From: Thermotogaceae bacterium
Lineage (GTDB): Bacteria > Thermotogota > Thermotogae > Thermotogales > Thermotogaceae
Direction: 5' to 3'
Length of the DNA stretch: 25,857 bases
Assembly: GCA_021161105.1 (NCBI GenBank)
Contig: JAGHBG010000254.1
Coordinates: 1-25,857, forward strand
This document shows positions 6,876-15,733 of this stretch, one piece after another; positions within the stretch are counted from its first letter, which is position 1, and each line of letters starts with the position of its first letter. Made by a program: the position numbers and the translations under genes. The notes under the pieces are model-generated. The model was not told the DNA's origin and ran no database searches. It saw only the letters and a program-made list of their open reading frames with translations.

Positions 6876-8561
6876 CTACACAATGAATTTATTCGTAACC
6901 GGCATATGCCAATCTGCCGAGAAGGATCTTGAAGATATTTTAGGCCCTATAGCGGATTGAACCCTTTTATATTCACTTGTTTTAACGAGCCTTATAACAT
7001 ATTCTACGATCTTTTTATCGAAACCTTCTTCCTCTATCTTCTCAGGCGGGCAGTGTTTTTCGATGAATAGCTTCAAAATTTTATCAAGCTCTTCATATGG
7101 CGGTAGTTTATCTTGATCTTTTTGACCTGGCTTCAACTCAGCTGAAGGAGGCTTTACAAATACCCTCTCTGGTATGACTTCCTTCCCAAAAACCTCGTTA
7201 ATCTTCCTTGCTATGTTGTAAACATCTGTTTTATAAAGATCAATTAGCAAAGCAAAACCTCCTGCCATATCACCGTAGAGCGTTGCATAGCCTGTTGCAG
7301 CTTCACTCTTATTTCCCGTGGTCACAACAAGATGTCCGAATTTGTTAGATATCGCCATAAGGTAATTCCCTCTAATTCTTGCCTGTATATTTTCCTCTGT
7401 AACATCTTCTCTACTTTTTCCAAACACGTTCTTTAAAGCTTTTTTGTAATTCTCAAACACATCGGTAATTGGAACGGTGTATGTCTTTATACCAAGATTT
7501 TTCGCAAGAAGCAGTGCATCTTCATTTGATTCTTTAGAAGTGTACATGGAAGGCATCAGAACTCCTACAACATTATCCTTTCCAAGCGCCAGCGCGGCTA
7601 TCGATGCTACAACAGACGAATCAATTCCTCCACTGAGGCCAACTACTACTTTTTCAAAATCATTCTTTTTAACATAATCCTTTAATGCCAATTTAAGAGC
7701 TTTTAGAATAAGTGTTTCTCTATCTTCATTTACTTTTCTTTGAGGGTGGTACTTCTTTTTTTTCCTCTTAGTGTTTATCACGATAACTTCTACATGAACT
7801 TCCTCCCTGTCGATCGATGGTCTCAATACAGGATTTGCAGATGTATCTATATCGACTACACTTAATTCTTCTTCAAAACTTTCAAGTTCGTGAACGATTT
7901 CACCGTAAGGATTTACTACAAAGCTCGCACCTTGAAAAACAAACTCATCTTGACCTCCAACGAGATTTATAGAGATGATCCATATATTGTATTTTTTAGC
8001 AAGACACGCAATATAAGCTCTCTTAAGTTCATATTCATCTGCAACAAAAGGAAATGCTGATATGTTTATAATCCCACTTACACCAAAGTTGGCGTAATTT
8101 TTTATCACATCCTCGTTAAAAATCTCTGAACCTATAGTGATCCCTAATTTTTCTTCATTACCTTCAACAAGGAGTAAAGCTTTATTACCTTCAACAAAAT
8201 ACCTATCCTCATCAAAATCTTGCGATAAGGTACGCTTGGAATAACCTTTAAAATACCCCTCATAGAAGATGTAAGCCATATTACGCAAATTCCCATCACC
8301 AAGTACTGGCAGACCCAATACAACCGCTACCTTTCTTTCTTTTGCATATTCTTCTATTTGCTCACTTGCTTCTTTCACAGAGCTCAAAAAATCTTTTCTT
8401 AACAAAAGATCTTTGAGAGGGTAACCTGTAAGAACCATCTCCGGAAAAACAATAATATCTGGTGATTTCTTTTTAAGTTCGTCAATAGCTTTTTTTATCT
8501 TCTCTACATTCCCCTTTATATCACCTACAGTCGGATTTATTTGCGCTAAACCAAATCTCAC
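6876..8561 (-). CDS. nadE: NAD+ synthetase with glutaminase-like domain lacking catalytic Cys
   Basis: 561 residues, the length of glutamine-dependent NAD+ synthetase, the last step of NAD+ synthesis (deamido-NAD+ plus ATP plus ammonia). The N-terminal nitrilase-type domain (1-~265) keeps E41 (FPEMVLTG) and K109 (YSKRTL). Where the family has ICEDIW, however, this protein reads IGSEIF, with G144 (codon GGT, 8130-8132) in place of the nucleophilic cysteine. The loop after K109 is also about three residues short compared with T. maritima NadE as I recall it. The C-terminal domain looks intact: SGGIDSS (310-316), TTGNKSE, YGDMAGGFA and KPPSAELKPGQ. I infer an ammonia-dependent enzyme with a relic glutaminase domain. 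It starts at GTG 8561, overlapping the upstream gene by GTGA, with GGGAGGGAAG upstream. Confidence 0.93.
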   Translation of the reverse strand: MRFGLAQINPTVGDIKGNVEKIKKAIDELKKKSPDIIVFPEMVLTGYPLKDLLLRKDFLSSVKEASEQIEEYAKERKVAVVLGLPVLGDGNLRNMAYIFYEGYFKGYSKRTLSQDFDEDRYFVEGNKALLLVEGNEEKLGITIGSEIFNEDVIKNYANFGVSGIINISAFPFVADEYELKRAYIACLAKKYNIWIISINLVGGQDEFVFQGASFVVNPYGEIVHELESFEEELSVVDIDTSANPVLRPSIDREEVHVEVIVINTKRKKKKYHPQRKVNEDRETLILKALKLALKDYVKKNDFEKVVVGLSGGIDSSVVASIAALALGKDNVVGVLMPSMYTSKESNEDALLLAKNLGIKTYTVPITDVFENYKKALKNVFGKSREDVTEENIQARIRGNYLMAISNKFGHLVVTTGNKSEAATGYATLYGDMAGGFALLIDLYKTDVYNIARKINEVFGKEVIPERVFVKPPSAELKPGQKDQDKLPPYEELDKILKLFIEKHCPPEKIEEEGFDKKIVEYVIRLVKTSEYKRVQSAIGPKISSRSFSADWHMPVTNKFIV

Positions 8562-9838
8562 ATTTCTTCCCTCCCATCAAAACCTTTCTTCATTGTTACA
8601 TCAACAATTTTATACACAAAAAACGCTATAAAAAATCCCAAGAGTGACCTGTATATAGAAACAAATACAGGAGCTTTTATATGGGTAAAAGTGTTAAAAG
8701 TCGTTGCTAAGGCAATAGAGCCAAAGAATTCGTAAACGAAATTCCATCGACTTTCTTTCCTGAAGAACATAAACAGGAAGATGTACCCAAATAATTCTTT
8801 AAAGCGTGGTCTCACCACAAGTACGTAATCCAGGTAGTCTCTGATTTTTCGTTCTATTCCAAGAACAAAACCACTGTTTCCCGAGCGCAATATATAATAA
8901 GCTATCACAACTATAAAAATACCGGTCAAAGATAAGAATACTTTTCTTTCTTTGAAAATCCAGTTATTGTTCAAAATACCTTTTATTAAAATGAGTAAAG
9001 GCAAAAGAACAAGAGAAATCTTAACACCTCTATAAACTTCCACCTGATTCAAGTGATAGAAATCACTCAATGAAAGGGTTGTAATTATCCCAAGAGTGAG
9101 AAATGATAAAAACAAAAGGAAAGGATTCTTTCTTGTATATTTGTAGATCGCTATCATTGCCATTATAGACGCAGCACTTGTAACCAGGTTCCTGGAGATA
9201 AAGTAGAAAGCAAAAAGCAATATTCCCAAAATAGGACTTAACGATGCATTCAAAAGTACTAAAGAGAGGAAAGGAGGAATCAAAGGCAACCCTAAATCAT
9301 TATGAGGTTGTGGCCTTCTCACCATTAGCCAACCTAAATCCTTTTTTAAGTGGTTTTCTACATATTTTTTTGCATCATCGGGAATATTCTTAAGCACTAA
9401 CAGATCAATGCTTCTTTCTATTACTGCTCTTCTAAATCTAATATACAATGAAAATTTATCTAAACGGAGTTTTTCGTACTCATCTTCTTTCAATATATGC
9501 GCTCTGAAAAATAGTTCTTTATACTTTCTCATCTTTTCAGCTTCAAGTACCCTTTCTCCAAATTTTCTAAATTCAACATAACCGAGGTATGAAAATGTCT
9601 TATCAAGATAATAAGTGAGATCATAAGGCTGAAAAGCTTCAGGAAAGTCAACAACGACATAAGAACTCTTTTTTAGGTTTTCAAGCACATCCTTATCCTC
9701 AGCAAAGACATAACCATCTCCATCAGAAATTGCAAATTCTAACGCTTCAAGATCACTTTTCCATCTATACGGAAGATATATTCCAATGATTATAGCGGTA
9801 TATATCAACGCTAAATAAAACAATTTCCTTTTTATCAA
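8558..9838 (-). CDS. DUF5693-like polytopic membrane protein
   Basis: 426 residues. One membrane anchor lies at ~5-24, followed by an extracytoplasmic domain (~25-180) and then about seven or eight membrane segments to the C-terminus. The segment RAHILKEDEYEKL followed by RFRRAVIERSIDLLVLK resembles the DUF5693 family of Firmicutes, where I recall it near polysaccharide pyruvyltransferase (csaB) genes of cell-wall polymer synthesis; no csaB lies in this window. The function is unknown; a role in envelope polymer or lipid handling is inference. The start is TTG 9838, with GGGGG about eight bases upstream and a TTGA overlap with the previous gene. Its end overlaps nadE by four bases, so it is translated within the operon. 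Confidence 0.6.
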   Translation of the reverse strand: MIKRKLFYLALIYTAIIIGIYLPYRWKSDLEALEFAISDGDGYVFAEDKDVLENLKKSSYVVVDFPEAFQPYDLTYYLDKTFSYLGYVEFRKFGERVLEAEKMRKYKELFFRAHILKEDEYEKLRLDKFSLYIRFRRAVIERSIDLLVLKNIPDDAKKYVENHLKKDLGWLMVRRPQPHNDLGLPLIPPFLSLVLLNASLSPILGILLFAFYFISRNLVTSAASIMAMIAIYKYTRKNPFLLFLSFLTLGIITTLSLSDFYHLNQVEVYRGVKISLVLLPLLILIKGILNNNWIFKERKVFLSLTGIFIVVIAYYILRSGNSGFVLGIERKIRDYLDYVLVVRPRFKELFGYIFLFMFFRKESRWNFVYEFFGSIALATTFNTFTHIKAPVFVSIYRSLLGFFIAFFVYKIVDVTMKKGFDGREEM

Positions 9839-11034
9839 TTGCTATCCCCCACTATCATCAATACAAAATTCGTTCTTAGCGTCCGTTTGCTGATTTTAAA
9901 GAATTTTTGACCTATCATGCCAGATTTTTTTATATAAACTTTAAAATGTTTTATGTTTACATTTCCATAACCATCCTCTGCAACTAATAAAATCAAATTT
10001 TCACCTGGCATTAGTTTATTTGTTGCGACTCCGTTGACAAAAACCGAATGCACGACCCCATTGACATCTGTAGCATCAAAGTCTATTTTATCTCTATCAA
10101 CAGAATATATTAACTTGGGTCTGATGGAGTCAGTTGCTTCTATTAAAAATGTGTATAGCCCATAAGGCTTCATTTCTCTCACGATGTATTTGCCCGGGTT
10201 AAACAGCGCTTCTTTCGGTAATATTGCTTTAAAATTTGAATCCACCGGATAACCAATTTCAACTTTCAATTTTTCCGTTTTATAGACAAAAGGACTCGCA
10301 TACATAGAAACTGTCGCTAAGGATGTCAATCCAAAACTATCAGTAGCCACAAGAGTTACAAGGTGTGTTCCTGGTGGAAGAAGTAAAGCTAAAGAGCTAC
10401 TATCATAAACAATTCCATCTATTTTGTAACTATAATCAAAATTCGAAAAATCCCTCACAAAAGCCAGAGATAAAACACCCTGACCATTGAGAGCTGTCGC
10501 ATCAAGGGTAACTATTGGCGGTCTTGGAGAAAGATCAACAGTTTCAGAAGCTTGAAAAGTCTCTTTCAACGGAACTTCATACACAACTGAAGCTGAGTTT
10601 AATACTGAAGATACAGCTAATCCAAGTTCAGAAAAAGTTAGATTTTTATACAGAACTACTTTTGTTTCATTTTCAAACTTTAAAGGAAGATAATCACACA
10701 TGACCTTTATATCATTAATATCCTTTTTAATGTAATCAACCAATTCTATAGGTATATTGATATCGGCTTCGTCCCTTCCTAAAACCTTTCCACTTTTAAG
10801 AACAATATAGGTTTTTTCAGGAAATGATAGGAAAAAATTTATATCTGCATCAGGTGGTGTGTAAATTCCAGCAATTTCATCTTTAAAGACAGTGCACGTT
10901 CCTTGATAGTTGAAGGTGTATATTAATCTTCCTTCCTCGAAAAAATATCCGGTATTATCGTAACTGTTGAAAAAAATTAAAGAAGGAAAAATATACACCG
11001 GAATAGCAAAAATAAGCAAAAGGAGCGCCTTCAT
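9835..11034 (-). CDS. Exported protein with Ig-like domains, function unknown
   Basis: 399 residues with a cleavable-type signal segment (MKALLLLIFAIPVYIFPSLIFF) and no later membrane helix. The mature part is beta-rich. Around residues 170-250 (RPPIVTLDATALNGQG, PPGTHLVTLVATDSFGLTS) and 300-380 (KLIYSVDRDKIDFDATDVNG, MPGENLILLVAEDGYGN) there are two Ig-like or PKD/cadherin-like modules with the LVATDxxG ending. It is presumably periplasmic or outer-sheath associated. It begins at ATG 11034 with an ATGA overlap on dppD and GGGAG seven bases upstream, and ends in a four-base overlap with the DUF5693 gene. I do not recognise a named family. Co-translation with a membrane protein and an ABC ATPase suggests an envelope complex. 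Confidence 0.6.
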   Translation of the reverse strand: MKALLLLIFAIPVYIFPSLIFFNSYDNTGYFFEEGRLIYTFNYQGTCTVFKDEIAGIYTPPDADINFFLSFPEKTYIVLKSGKVLGRDEADINIPIELVDYIKKDINDIKVMCDYLPLKFENETKVVLYKNLTFSELGLAVSSVLNSASVVYEVPLKETFQASETVDLSPRPPIVTLDATALNGQGVLSLAFVRDFSNFDYSYKIDGIVYDSSSLALLLPPGTHLVTLVATDSFGLTSLATVSMYASPFVYKTEKLKVEIGYPVDSNFKAILPKEALFNPGKYIVREMKPYGLYTFLIEATDSIRPKLIYSVDRDKIDFDATDVNGVVHSVFVNGVATNKLMPGENLILLVAEDGYGNVNIKHFKVYIKKSGMIGQKFFKISKRTLRTNFVLMIVGDSN

Positions 11035-12035
11035 ACCTGCGCTCCCGCCTCCTGCTTCAAAGGATTAAAACATCTAACAAAATGTCCACTTTCCATCTCA
11101 ACAAGTTCTGGCAGGGATTCTTTGCACTTTTCAATTCTTCTTGGACATCTGGGAAGGAATGGGCATACTGGCGGTATATTTACCATTCTCGGTGGTTGAC
11201 CAGGAATTGGTTCCAATTTAGCCACTCTTCTGTCTATTCTTGGAATTGACTTGAGCAACATATGAGTATATGGATGAACAGGCCTGTAGAAGACATCATC
11301 AGCACTACCAAGTTCCATCTGTTTTCCACCATACATAACCATTATCCTATCAGCCATAGAAGCTATAACTCCAAGATCATGAGTTATAAATATGACAGCT
11401 GTCTTAAATTCTTTTTGCAAATTTCTAAAAAGATCCAATATCTGAGCCTGAATTGTAACGTCAAGAGCCGTTGTAGGCTCATCAGCTATAAGAATTCTCG
11501 GGTTACAGGAAAGTGCTATAGCTATAACAACTCTTTGTCTCATCCCACCGGAAAACTCAAAAGGGTAAGAATTAATTCTTTTTTGTGGTTCAGGTATACC
11601 TACCATATCAAGTATCTCTATAGCCTTTTTTCTCGCTTTATCTTTATCAAGCTTCTGATGGATCATAATGGTTTCTATAAGCTGATCTCCTACCGTAAAG
11701 AGCGGATTCAATGAAGTCATGGGGTCCTGGAAAACCATACTTATCTCACTACCCCGTATCCTGTAAAGCCCCTTTTCAGGAATCTTTAAGATATCAACTT
11801 TTTCTCCGCTTTTTGTAGTGTATACTATTTCACCATCCACAATCTTCCCCGGAGCTTTTATTAGCCTCATTAAAGATTTTACAGTAACACTTTTCCCTGA
11901 ACCGGTTTCACCAACTATGCCAAGAACTTCATTTGAATATAAATCAAAACTTACTCCATCAACAGCCTTTACAACACCTTCCTCCATAAAAAAGTAGGTC
12001 TTTAAGTTCCTAACACTCAATATAGGCTCTGGCAT
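11031..12035 (-). CDS. Oligopeptide/dipeptide-type ABC transporter ATP-binding protein (DppD/OppD-like), orphan
   Basis: 334 residues. Walker A GETGSGKS (42-49), Q-loop VFQDPMTSLNP, signature FSGGMRQR, Walker B ILIADEPT and switch FITHD are all intact, so it should be an active ATPase. The C-terminal oligopeptide extension is present, with the four-cysteine pattern CPFLPRC...C...RCF (about residues 290-322) that in this family can hold an iron-sulfur cluster. Members normally pair with a DppF ATPase, two permeases and a binding protein. None of these is adjacent: the neighbours are a DUF89 phosphatase and an Ig-like exported protein. Some Thermotogota peptide or sugar-oligomer transporters share this ATPase type, so the substrate is open. 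It starts at ATG 12035, with GAGGTG over the DUF89 stop. Confidence 0.92.
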   Translation of the reverse strand: MPEPILSVRNLKTYFFMEEGVVKAVDGVSFDLYSNEVLGIVGETGSGKSVTVKSLMRLIKAPGKIVDGEIVYTTKSGEKVDILKIPEKGLYRIRGSEISMVFQDPMTSLNPLFTVGDQLIETIMIHQKLDKDKARKKAIEILDMVGIPEPQKRINSYPFEFSGGMRQRVVIAIALSCNPRILIADEPTTALDVTIQAQILDLFRNLQKEFKTAVIFITHDLGVIASMADRIMVMYGGKQMELGSADDVFYRPVHPYTHMLLKSIPRIDRRVAKLEPIPGQPPRMVNIPPVCPFLPRCPRRIEKCKESLPELVEMESGHFVRCFNPLKQEAGAQV

Positions 12036-12041
12036 CTCATT

Positions 12042-12914
12042 TCACCTCTTTTTTGTATTTTTCATAAATACCATTGTTCCCTCTGGTAATCTGAGAAAAT
12101 CAGCAACAACAGGGCATTTGATGGTCAGTAGAAAATAGAGCTTCTCATTTTCTTCTTCATTAAGCCCCTCAAAATTGCCCTGTCCTTTTGAAACAACAAT
12201 ATCAGACTCAAAGAAAAGCTCCCTGAATATTTCGCTACTCTTTTCCACAATGGTACCTGGTATAGTCATTCCAGAATCAATTACAGTAGCAATTCCATTC
12301 ATAATCTCTTCTGCTTCCTGAACAGTAGCGTCATTTATTATCGGCTTCGATTTCGCAGCCACAAAAATCTGTACCGACGGATTATATTCTTTTATCATTT
12401 CAATGAAGAGTCTATCAAAAACTATCTCACCAGAATTATCAACAATGAAAAGCACTGATGTTGCATTACTTAACTCTTTTTTGAAGGTCTCATAATCATT
12501 AATTCCGAAGGGCTTTTCTAAAATTTCCAATATCTTGTTATAAACTCTTTCCTCGTCCCATGAAGGTGCACCAAGATCTATAAGATTTCCTGCTATGGCA
12601 AGCTTTGAAGCATCGTATAATGGATCAGCAGAATCTCTTACTGCTTTCTCTATCTTATCCAGTATGGAAAGGGCTATTTCATTTGACCTTCTCTTTTCCT
12701 TTTCATATATATCCCTTTTCCCAATTATTTTTTCGATCTCTGAATACAGTATCTCTCCCATTTCAATTGGTTTCAAACCCCATTTAAAACCTGAAATAAC
12801 CTTCATCATATCTTGAAGTCTTATCCATTTTTCCTCCTCTGATCTAATATGCTTATTCAAAACCCTCAAAGCCTGGTTTGCTGTACATATTAAACATCTA
12901 GCGTCTGCCTTCAT
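12042..12914 (-). CDS. DUF89 family metal-dependent phosphatase (damage-control type)
   Basis: 290 residues from ATG 12914. A longer reading from TTG 12929 exists, but GGGGG lies eight bases before the ATG, so I prefer the shorter form. Features of the DUF89/ARMT1-like fold are an N-terminal CLIC (Cys 7 and 10), AGNLIDLGA (~108-116), the metal and catalytic core VDNSGEIVFDRLF (D159, N160, D167) and SKGQGNFEGL near the C-terminus. The CxxC plus short length resembles the archaeal/bacterial stand-alone subgroup. Family members hydrolyse phosphate esters such as damaged sugar phosphates; the true substrate here is unknown. It lies 6 bases upstream of dppD and 15 bases after the large Ig/propeller gene. 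A role in clearing sugar-phosphate side products would fit the surrounding glycan genes, but that is inference. Confidence 0.87.
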   Translation of the reverse strand: MKADARCLICTANQALRVLNKHIRSEEEKWIRLQDMMKVISGFKWGLKPIEMGEILYSEIEKIIGKRDIYEKEKRRSNEIALSILDKIEKAVRDSADPLYDASKLAIAGNLIDLGAPSWDEERVYNKILEILEKPFGINDYETFKKELSNATSVLFIVDNSGEIVFDRLFIEMIKEYNPSVQIFVAAKSKPIINDATVQEAEEIMNGIATVIDSGMTIPGTIVEKSSEIFRELFFESDIVVSKGQGNFEGLNEEENEKLYFLLTIKCPVVADFLRLPEGTMVFMKNTKKR

Positions 12915-12929
12915 GGTATCAACCCCCAA

Positions 12930-15716
12930 TTACCGCCAAGAAACATCGTAAACTTTCATATTATATTGATCATCCTCCAAAATTGGATTTTCTGGATCAG
13001 TGATATCATAAACCACTACTCCATTTTCACCATCAGCAATCAAAAGCTTGTTGCCATCTACGTACAAATCCTTGGGATGATCCGGCAATGGAATAAATCC
13101 AACTCTATCGCTTTTCTTGAATCTGTAAATATTTATTCCACCCTTCGTACCTACAAATATATAATTCCCCTTTGTTGCAACACAACATCCTTCTGTATCC
13201 ATTTTGTTTATCAAATTCAGATTCCAGCTGAATATCTCCAAACCATCCTGTTCTAAAACAGCTACTATTATATCAGCATCTATATCAACTGCTTTCGACG
13301 ACAATGTTTGCTCTTTACCATCTATAAGTCGCCATACTACAGTGTAACTTGCAACATATCCATTTCTTGAAATAAAAACGGATGGCTTTCCATATTTACT
13401 AAGAAGCTTTCCATTTTCATCAAAAATATATGTAACATCCCCGCCAGCGGTGTAGTAACTTCCTTCATAAAATCCTATATTGTAACCCTTATAATTTAAT
13501 TTTCTTCCATTCACAATTAAAAAGCCAGCATCTATGGCAGCAAATCCTTTCTTGCCACAACCTATAGATCTTATATCGTTGCCTCTATATACAATTTTAT
13601 TATCTTCCGCATCGTAAACCTTATCTTTTGTTGCATAGTACTTTCCATAAATCTTTTCAACATTTTCTCCGATCCCTATTTTCTTAATAATCATATCATC
13701 TTTTAGAAGATATATTCCTTTGCCCGAAACCACTATATAATTGTCATATATCCAGATCCTACCAGCACCTTCTACATTGATGACATCAATGGGGGTTAAA
13801 TTGTCATCAAGCTTAACAATGCCTAAATTACCGTCCGCTATATAGTAAATTCCATTTAAATATAATGCATCTTTGGGCGAGGGCAACGAAATTTTTTTGA
13901 CTTCTCCATTTTCAACTACAATAAAAGATCCTTCTGTGAAAATAAAAAGTTTGTCTTGATATACTTTTACTCTTTTTACATAATCACCGATGTCTATTAC
14001 TTTTAAAAACTCCATACTTTTGTTGTATACTTTTACAGTTTTCCCAACCGCTAAATATATTTCGTCATCGGAAATTGCAAATGAACCATTGTTTCTTATT
14101 TTGTACGTTTTGCCATTTATATATATAAAGTCTTCTCCAACAGCATATTCCATACCATCATATATAAAAACCTCCTTTATTTCAGAAGGCATCTCCCATG
14201 TCTTTTGAACTTCCAAATAATCTCCAACAACCTTCATCAGTATCAAAGTTTTACCATTGCCTACTAAAACATCATTTCCGTGACTAGATATAGAATATGC
14301 CGGATACAAAGAAAAGTTATAGAGAACACGAAGAGTGGGAATTTCTACTATATAAACCCCTTCCACTCCACTTGCTACAAACATTTTCATGACTTCTTGC
14401 GTTTTGACTGCTTCTCCTTCAATGACTTTAAAATCCCATTCAGGGCCTTTAACAACATTTCCTGAATCATCTTTCACAATTATCTGCCATCTGTGTTCTC
14501 CAGCTGGAAATGTGTAGGAAAATCTCGGTGCAGTTAAATCACTGGCAACAAGATCCCCATTGATATAAAGATCGTAAGTAAGCTTTGTGCTATCCAAATC
14601 TTCGCTCGCCCAACTTAAAACGATCTTACCAGCCTGGACTACCGCTCCGTTGTAGGGTTTTGGACCAAAAGGCATGAGTGGAGGCATATTGGTTTTTATC
14701 GTATCAAATTTTCTCTCTATTACTTTGACCATAAAACTTGATTCATCTTGTGAGACTAATTTTCCATCGGAAGCAACTACTCTAAGCTTGTATTCTCCCG
14801 GTTTGAGTTCCAACGTGGTAGATTCACCCGAAGTCTCTTCAAGCAATTTCTCATTAAGATAGATTTTATATGTAAGTTTATCCCCATCTTCATCTTTTCC
14901 TTCCCATTTCAAAGTAATTGTTCCCTCTTCTATTTCTCCTTTAGGATAAATTATAGTTACTACAGGTGAATGATTTACCTTAACAACAGAAAAACTCCAT
15001 GGGCCCCCCTCGCTCTTTGCACCTCTTGAATCCTCAGCTTCAAGTTTCCAAACATGGTTCCCGTAATTAACGGATATTTTATAGCTTGTTTTCTCTGTAA
15101 TCGCTATCAAATTTCCATCAACAAAAACTCTGTACCTCAAAGAATCTCCATCTATATCATGGCAATCCCAACTTAGAACAACTTCAGTGCTGGAAATCGT
15201 TTCCCCCACATGAGGATTTAAAGCAATTGGGACTGCTGGCGGATTGTTTTCTTTCGTAAAGAAAACCCATATTGGTCCCTGGGTAACACCACCCTTTTCG
15301 TCTTTTGAAACAACCTTCCATTTATATTTCATTCCAGGCGAAAGCCTCACTATGTAACTTGTCTTAGTCGAATCCTCCAAAACTTTCTTGAACTCATCAC
15401 CATTAATCGACAAATAAAGATCGTAATAGACCTTATCACCATCCGGATCACTGCTCTGCCATTTCAGCAAAACTTCATTAGAAGAAATCTCACTTCCATC
15501 TTGAGGGGAGATTACACTTGGTGTTAAAGGCGGCCTGTTAAAGTTCATAACTCTAACAAGTATTAGCAAAATTGCGACTAAAACAACCACACCTGCTGCT
15601 ATCAATCTTATTTTAGAATACTTTTTTTCTGTCTTGTTTTCAACTTTCTCAGTCATCTTTAAAACATTCTTGTCCGTTTCTTTATCATTGGTTTCGTTTT
15701 TTTTCTTCTCTTCCAC
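12930..15716 (-). CDS. Membrane-anchored protein with four Ig/FN3-like repeats and a C-terminal beta-propeller
   Basis: 928 residues. Residues 1-36 are charged and cytoplasmic, and ~37-57 is a single membrane helix, so the rest should be outside. Residues 61-432 hold four Ig/FN3-like modules (about 61-154, 158-246, 249-332, 345-432). Each has an aspartate loop, DxDGD at 90, 187 and 275 and a degenerate DLDST at 373, followed by a Tyr-rich strand; such loops often bind calcium. From ~440 to 928, repeated short beta strands (for example YFVGTKGGINIYRF-like and DLYVDGNKLLIADGENGVVVYDI) form a probable LVIVD/WD-like propeller. I know no function; adhesion, glycan binding or envelope scaffolding are candidates. 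The start is GTG 15716, with GGGGGTG about five bases upstream, behind a strong hairpin that follows acpP. Confidence 0.8.
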   Translation of the reverse strand: MEEKKKNETNDKETDKNVLKMTEKVENKTEKKYSKIRLIAAGVVVLVAILLILVRVMNFNRPPLTPSVISPQDGSEISSNEVLLKWQSSDPDGDKVYYDLYLSINGDEFKKVLEDSTKTSYIVRLSPGMKYKWKVVSKDEKGGVTQGPIWVFFTKENNPPAVPIALNPHVGETISSTEVVLSWDCHDIDGDSLRYRVFVDGNLIAITEKTSYKISVNYGNHVWKLEAEDSRGAKSEGGPWSFSVVKVNHSPVVTIIYPKGEIEEGTITLKWEGKDEDGDKLTYKIYLNEKLLEETSGESTTLELKPGEYKLRVVASDGKLVSQDESSFMVKVIERKFDTIKTNMPPLMPFGPKPYNGAVVQAGKIVLSWASEDLDSTKLTYDLYINGDLVASDLTAPRFSYTFPAGEHRWQIIVKDDSGNVVKGPEWDFKVIEGEAVKTQEVMKMFVASGVEGVYIVEIPTLRVLYNFSLYPAYSISSHGNDVLVGNGKTLILMKVVGDYLEVQKTWEMPSEIKEVFIYDGMEYAVGEDFIYINGKTYKIRNNGSFAISDDEIYLAVGKTVKVYNKSMEFLKVIDIGDYVKRVKVYQDKLFIFTEGSFIVVENGEVKKISLPSPKDALYLNGIYYIADGNLGIVKLDDNLTPIDVINVEGAGRIWIYDNYIVVSGKGIYLLKDDMIIKKIGIGENVEKIYGKYYATKDKVYDAEDNKIVYRGNDIRSIGCGKKGFAAIDAGFLIVNGRKLNYKGYNIGFYEGSYYTAGGDVTYIFDENGKLLSKYGKPSVFISRNGYVASYTVVWRLIDGKEQTLSSKAVDIDADIIVAVLEQDGLEIFSWNLNLINKMDTEGCCVATKGNYIFVGTKGGINIYRFKKSDRVGFIPLPDHPKDLYVDGNKLLIADGENGVVVYDITDPENPILEDDQYNMKVYDVSWR
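14421..15536 (-). repeat. Four tandem Ig/FN3-like coding repeats
   Basis: This is the part of the large membrane-anchored protein that codes for four successive ~90-residue modules. Each has a Pro-rich entry, a V-L-x-W strand, an aspartate loop (DxDGD in the first three), a Y-D/K-L/I-Y strand and a closing W/F-x-F strand. The copies are recognisable at protein level only; at DNA level they have diverged, so the duplications are old. Confidence 0.75.
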
Positions 15717-15733
15717 GTTAACACCCCCGAAAC

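Noticed and set aside
11262..11714. 150-codon open frame on the plus strand inside the DppD-type gene
   Set aside because: It lies antisense to a protein with all ABC ATPase motifs, has no ribosome site, and its translation is rich in Tyr, Ser, His and Asn runs typical of a shadow frame.
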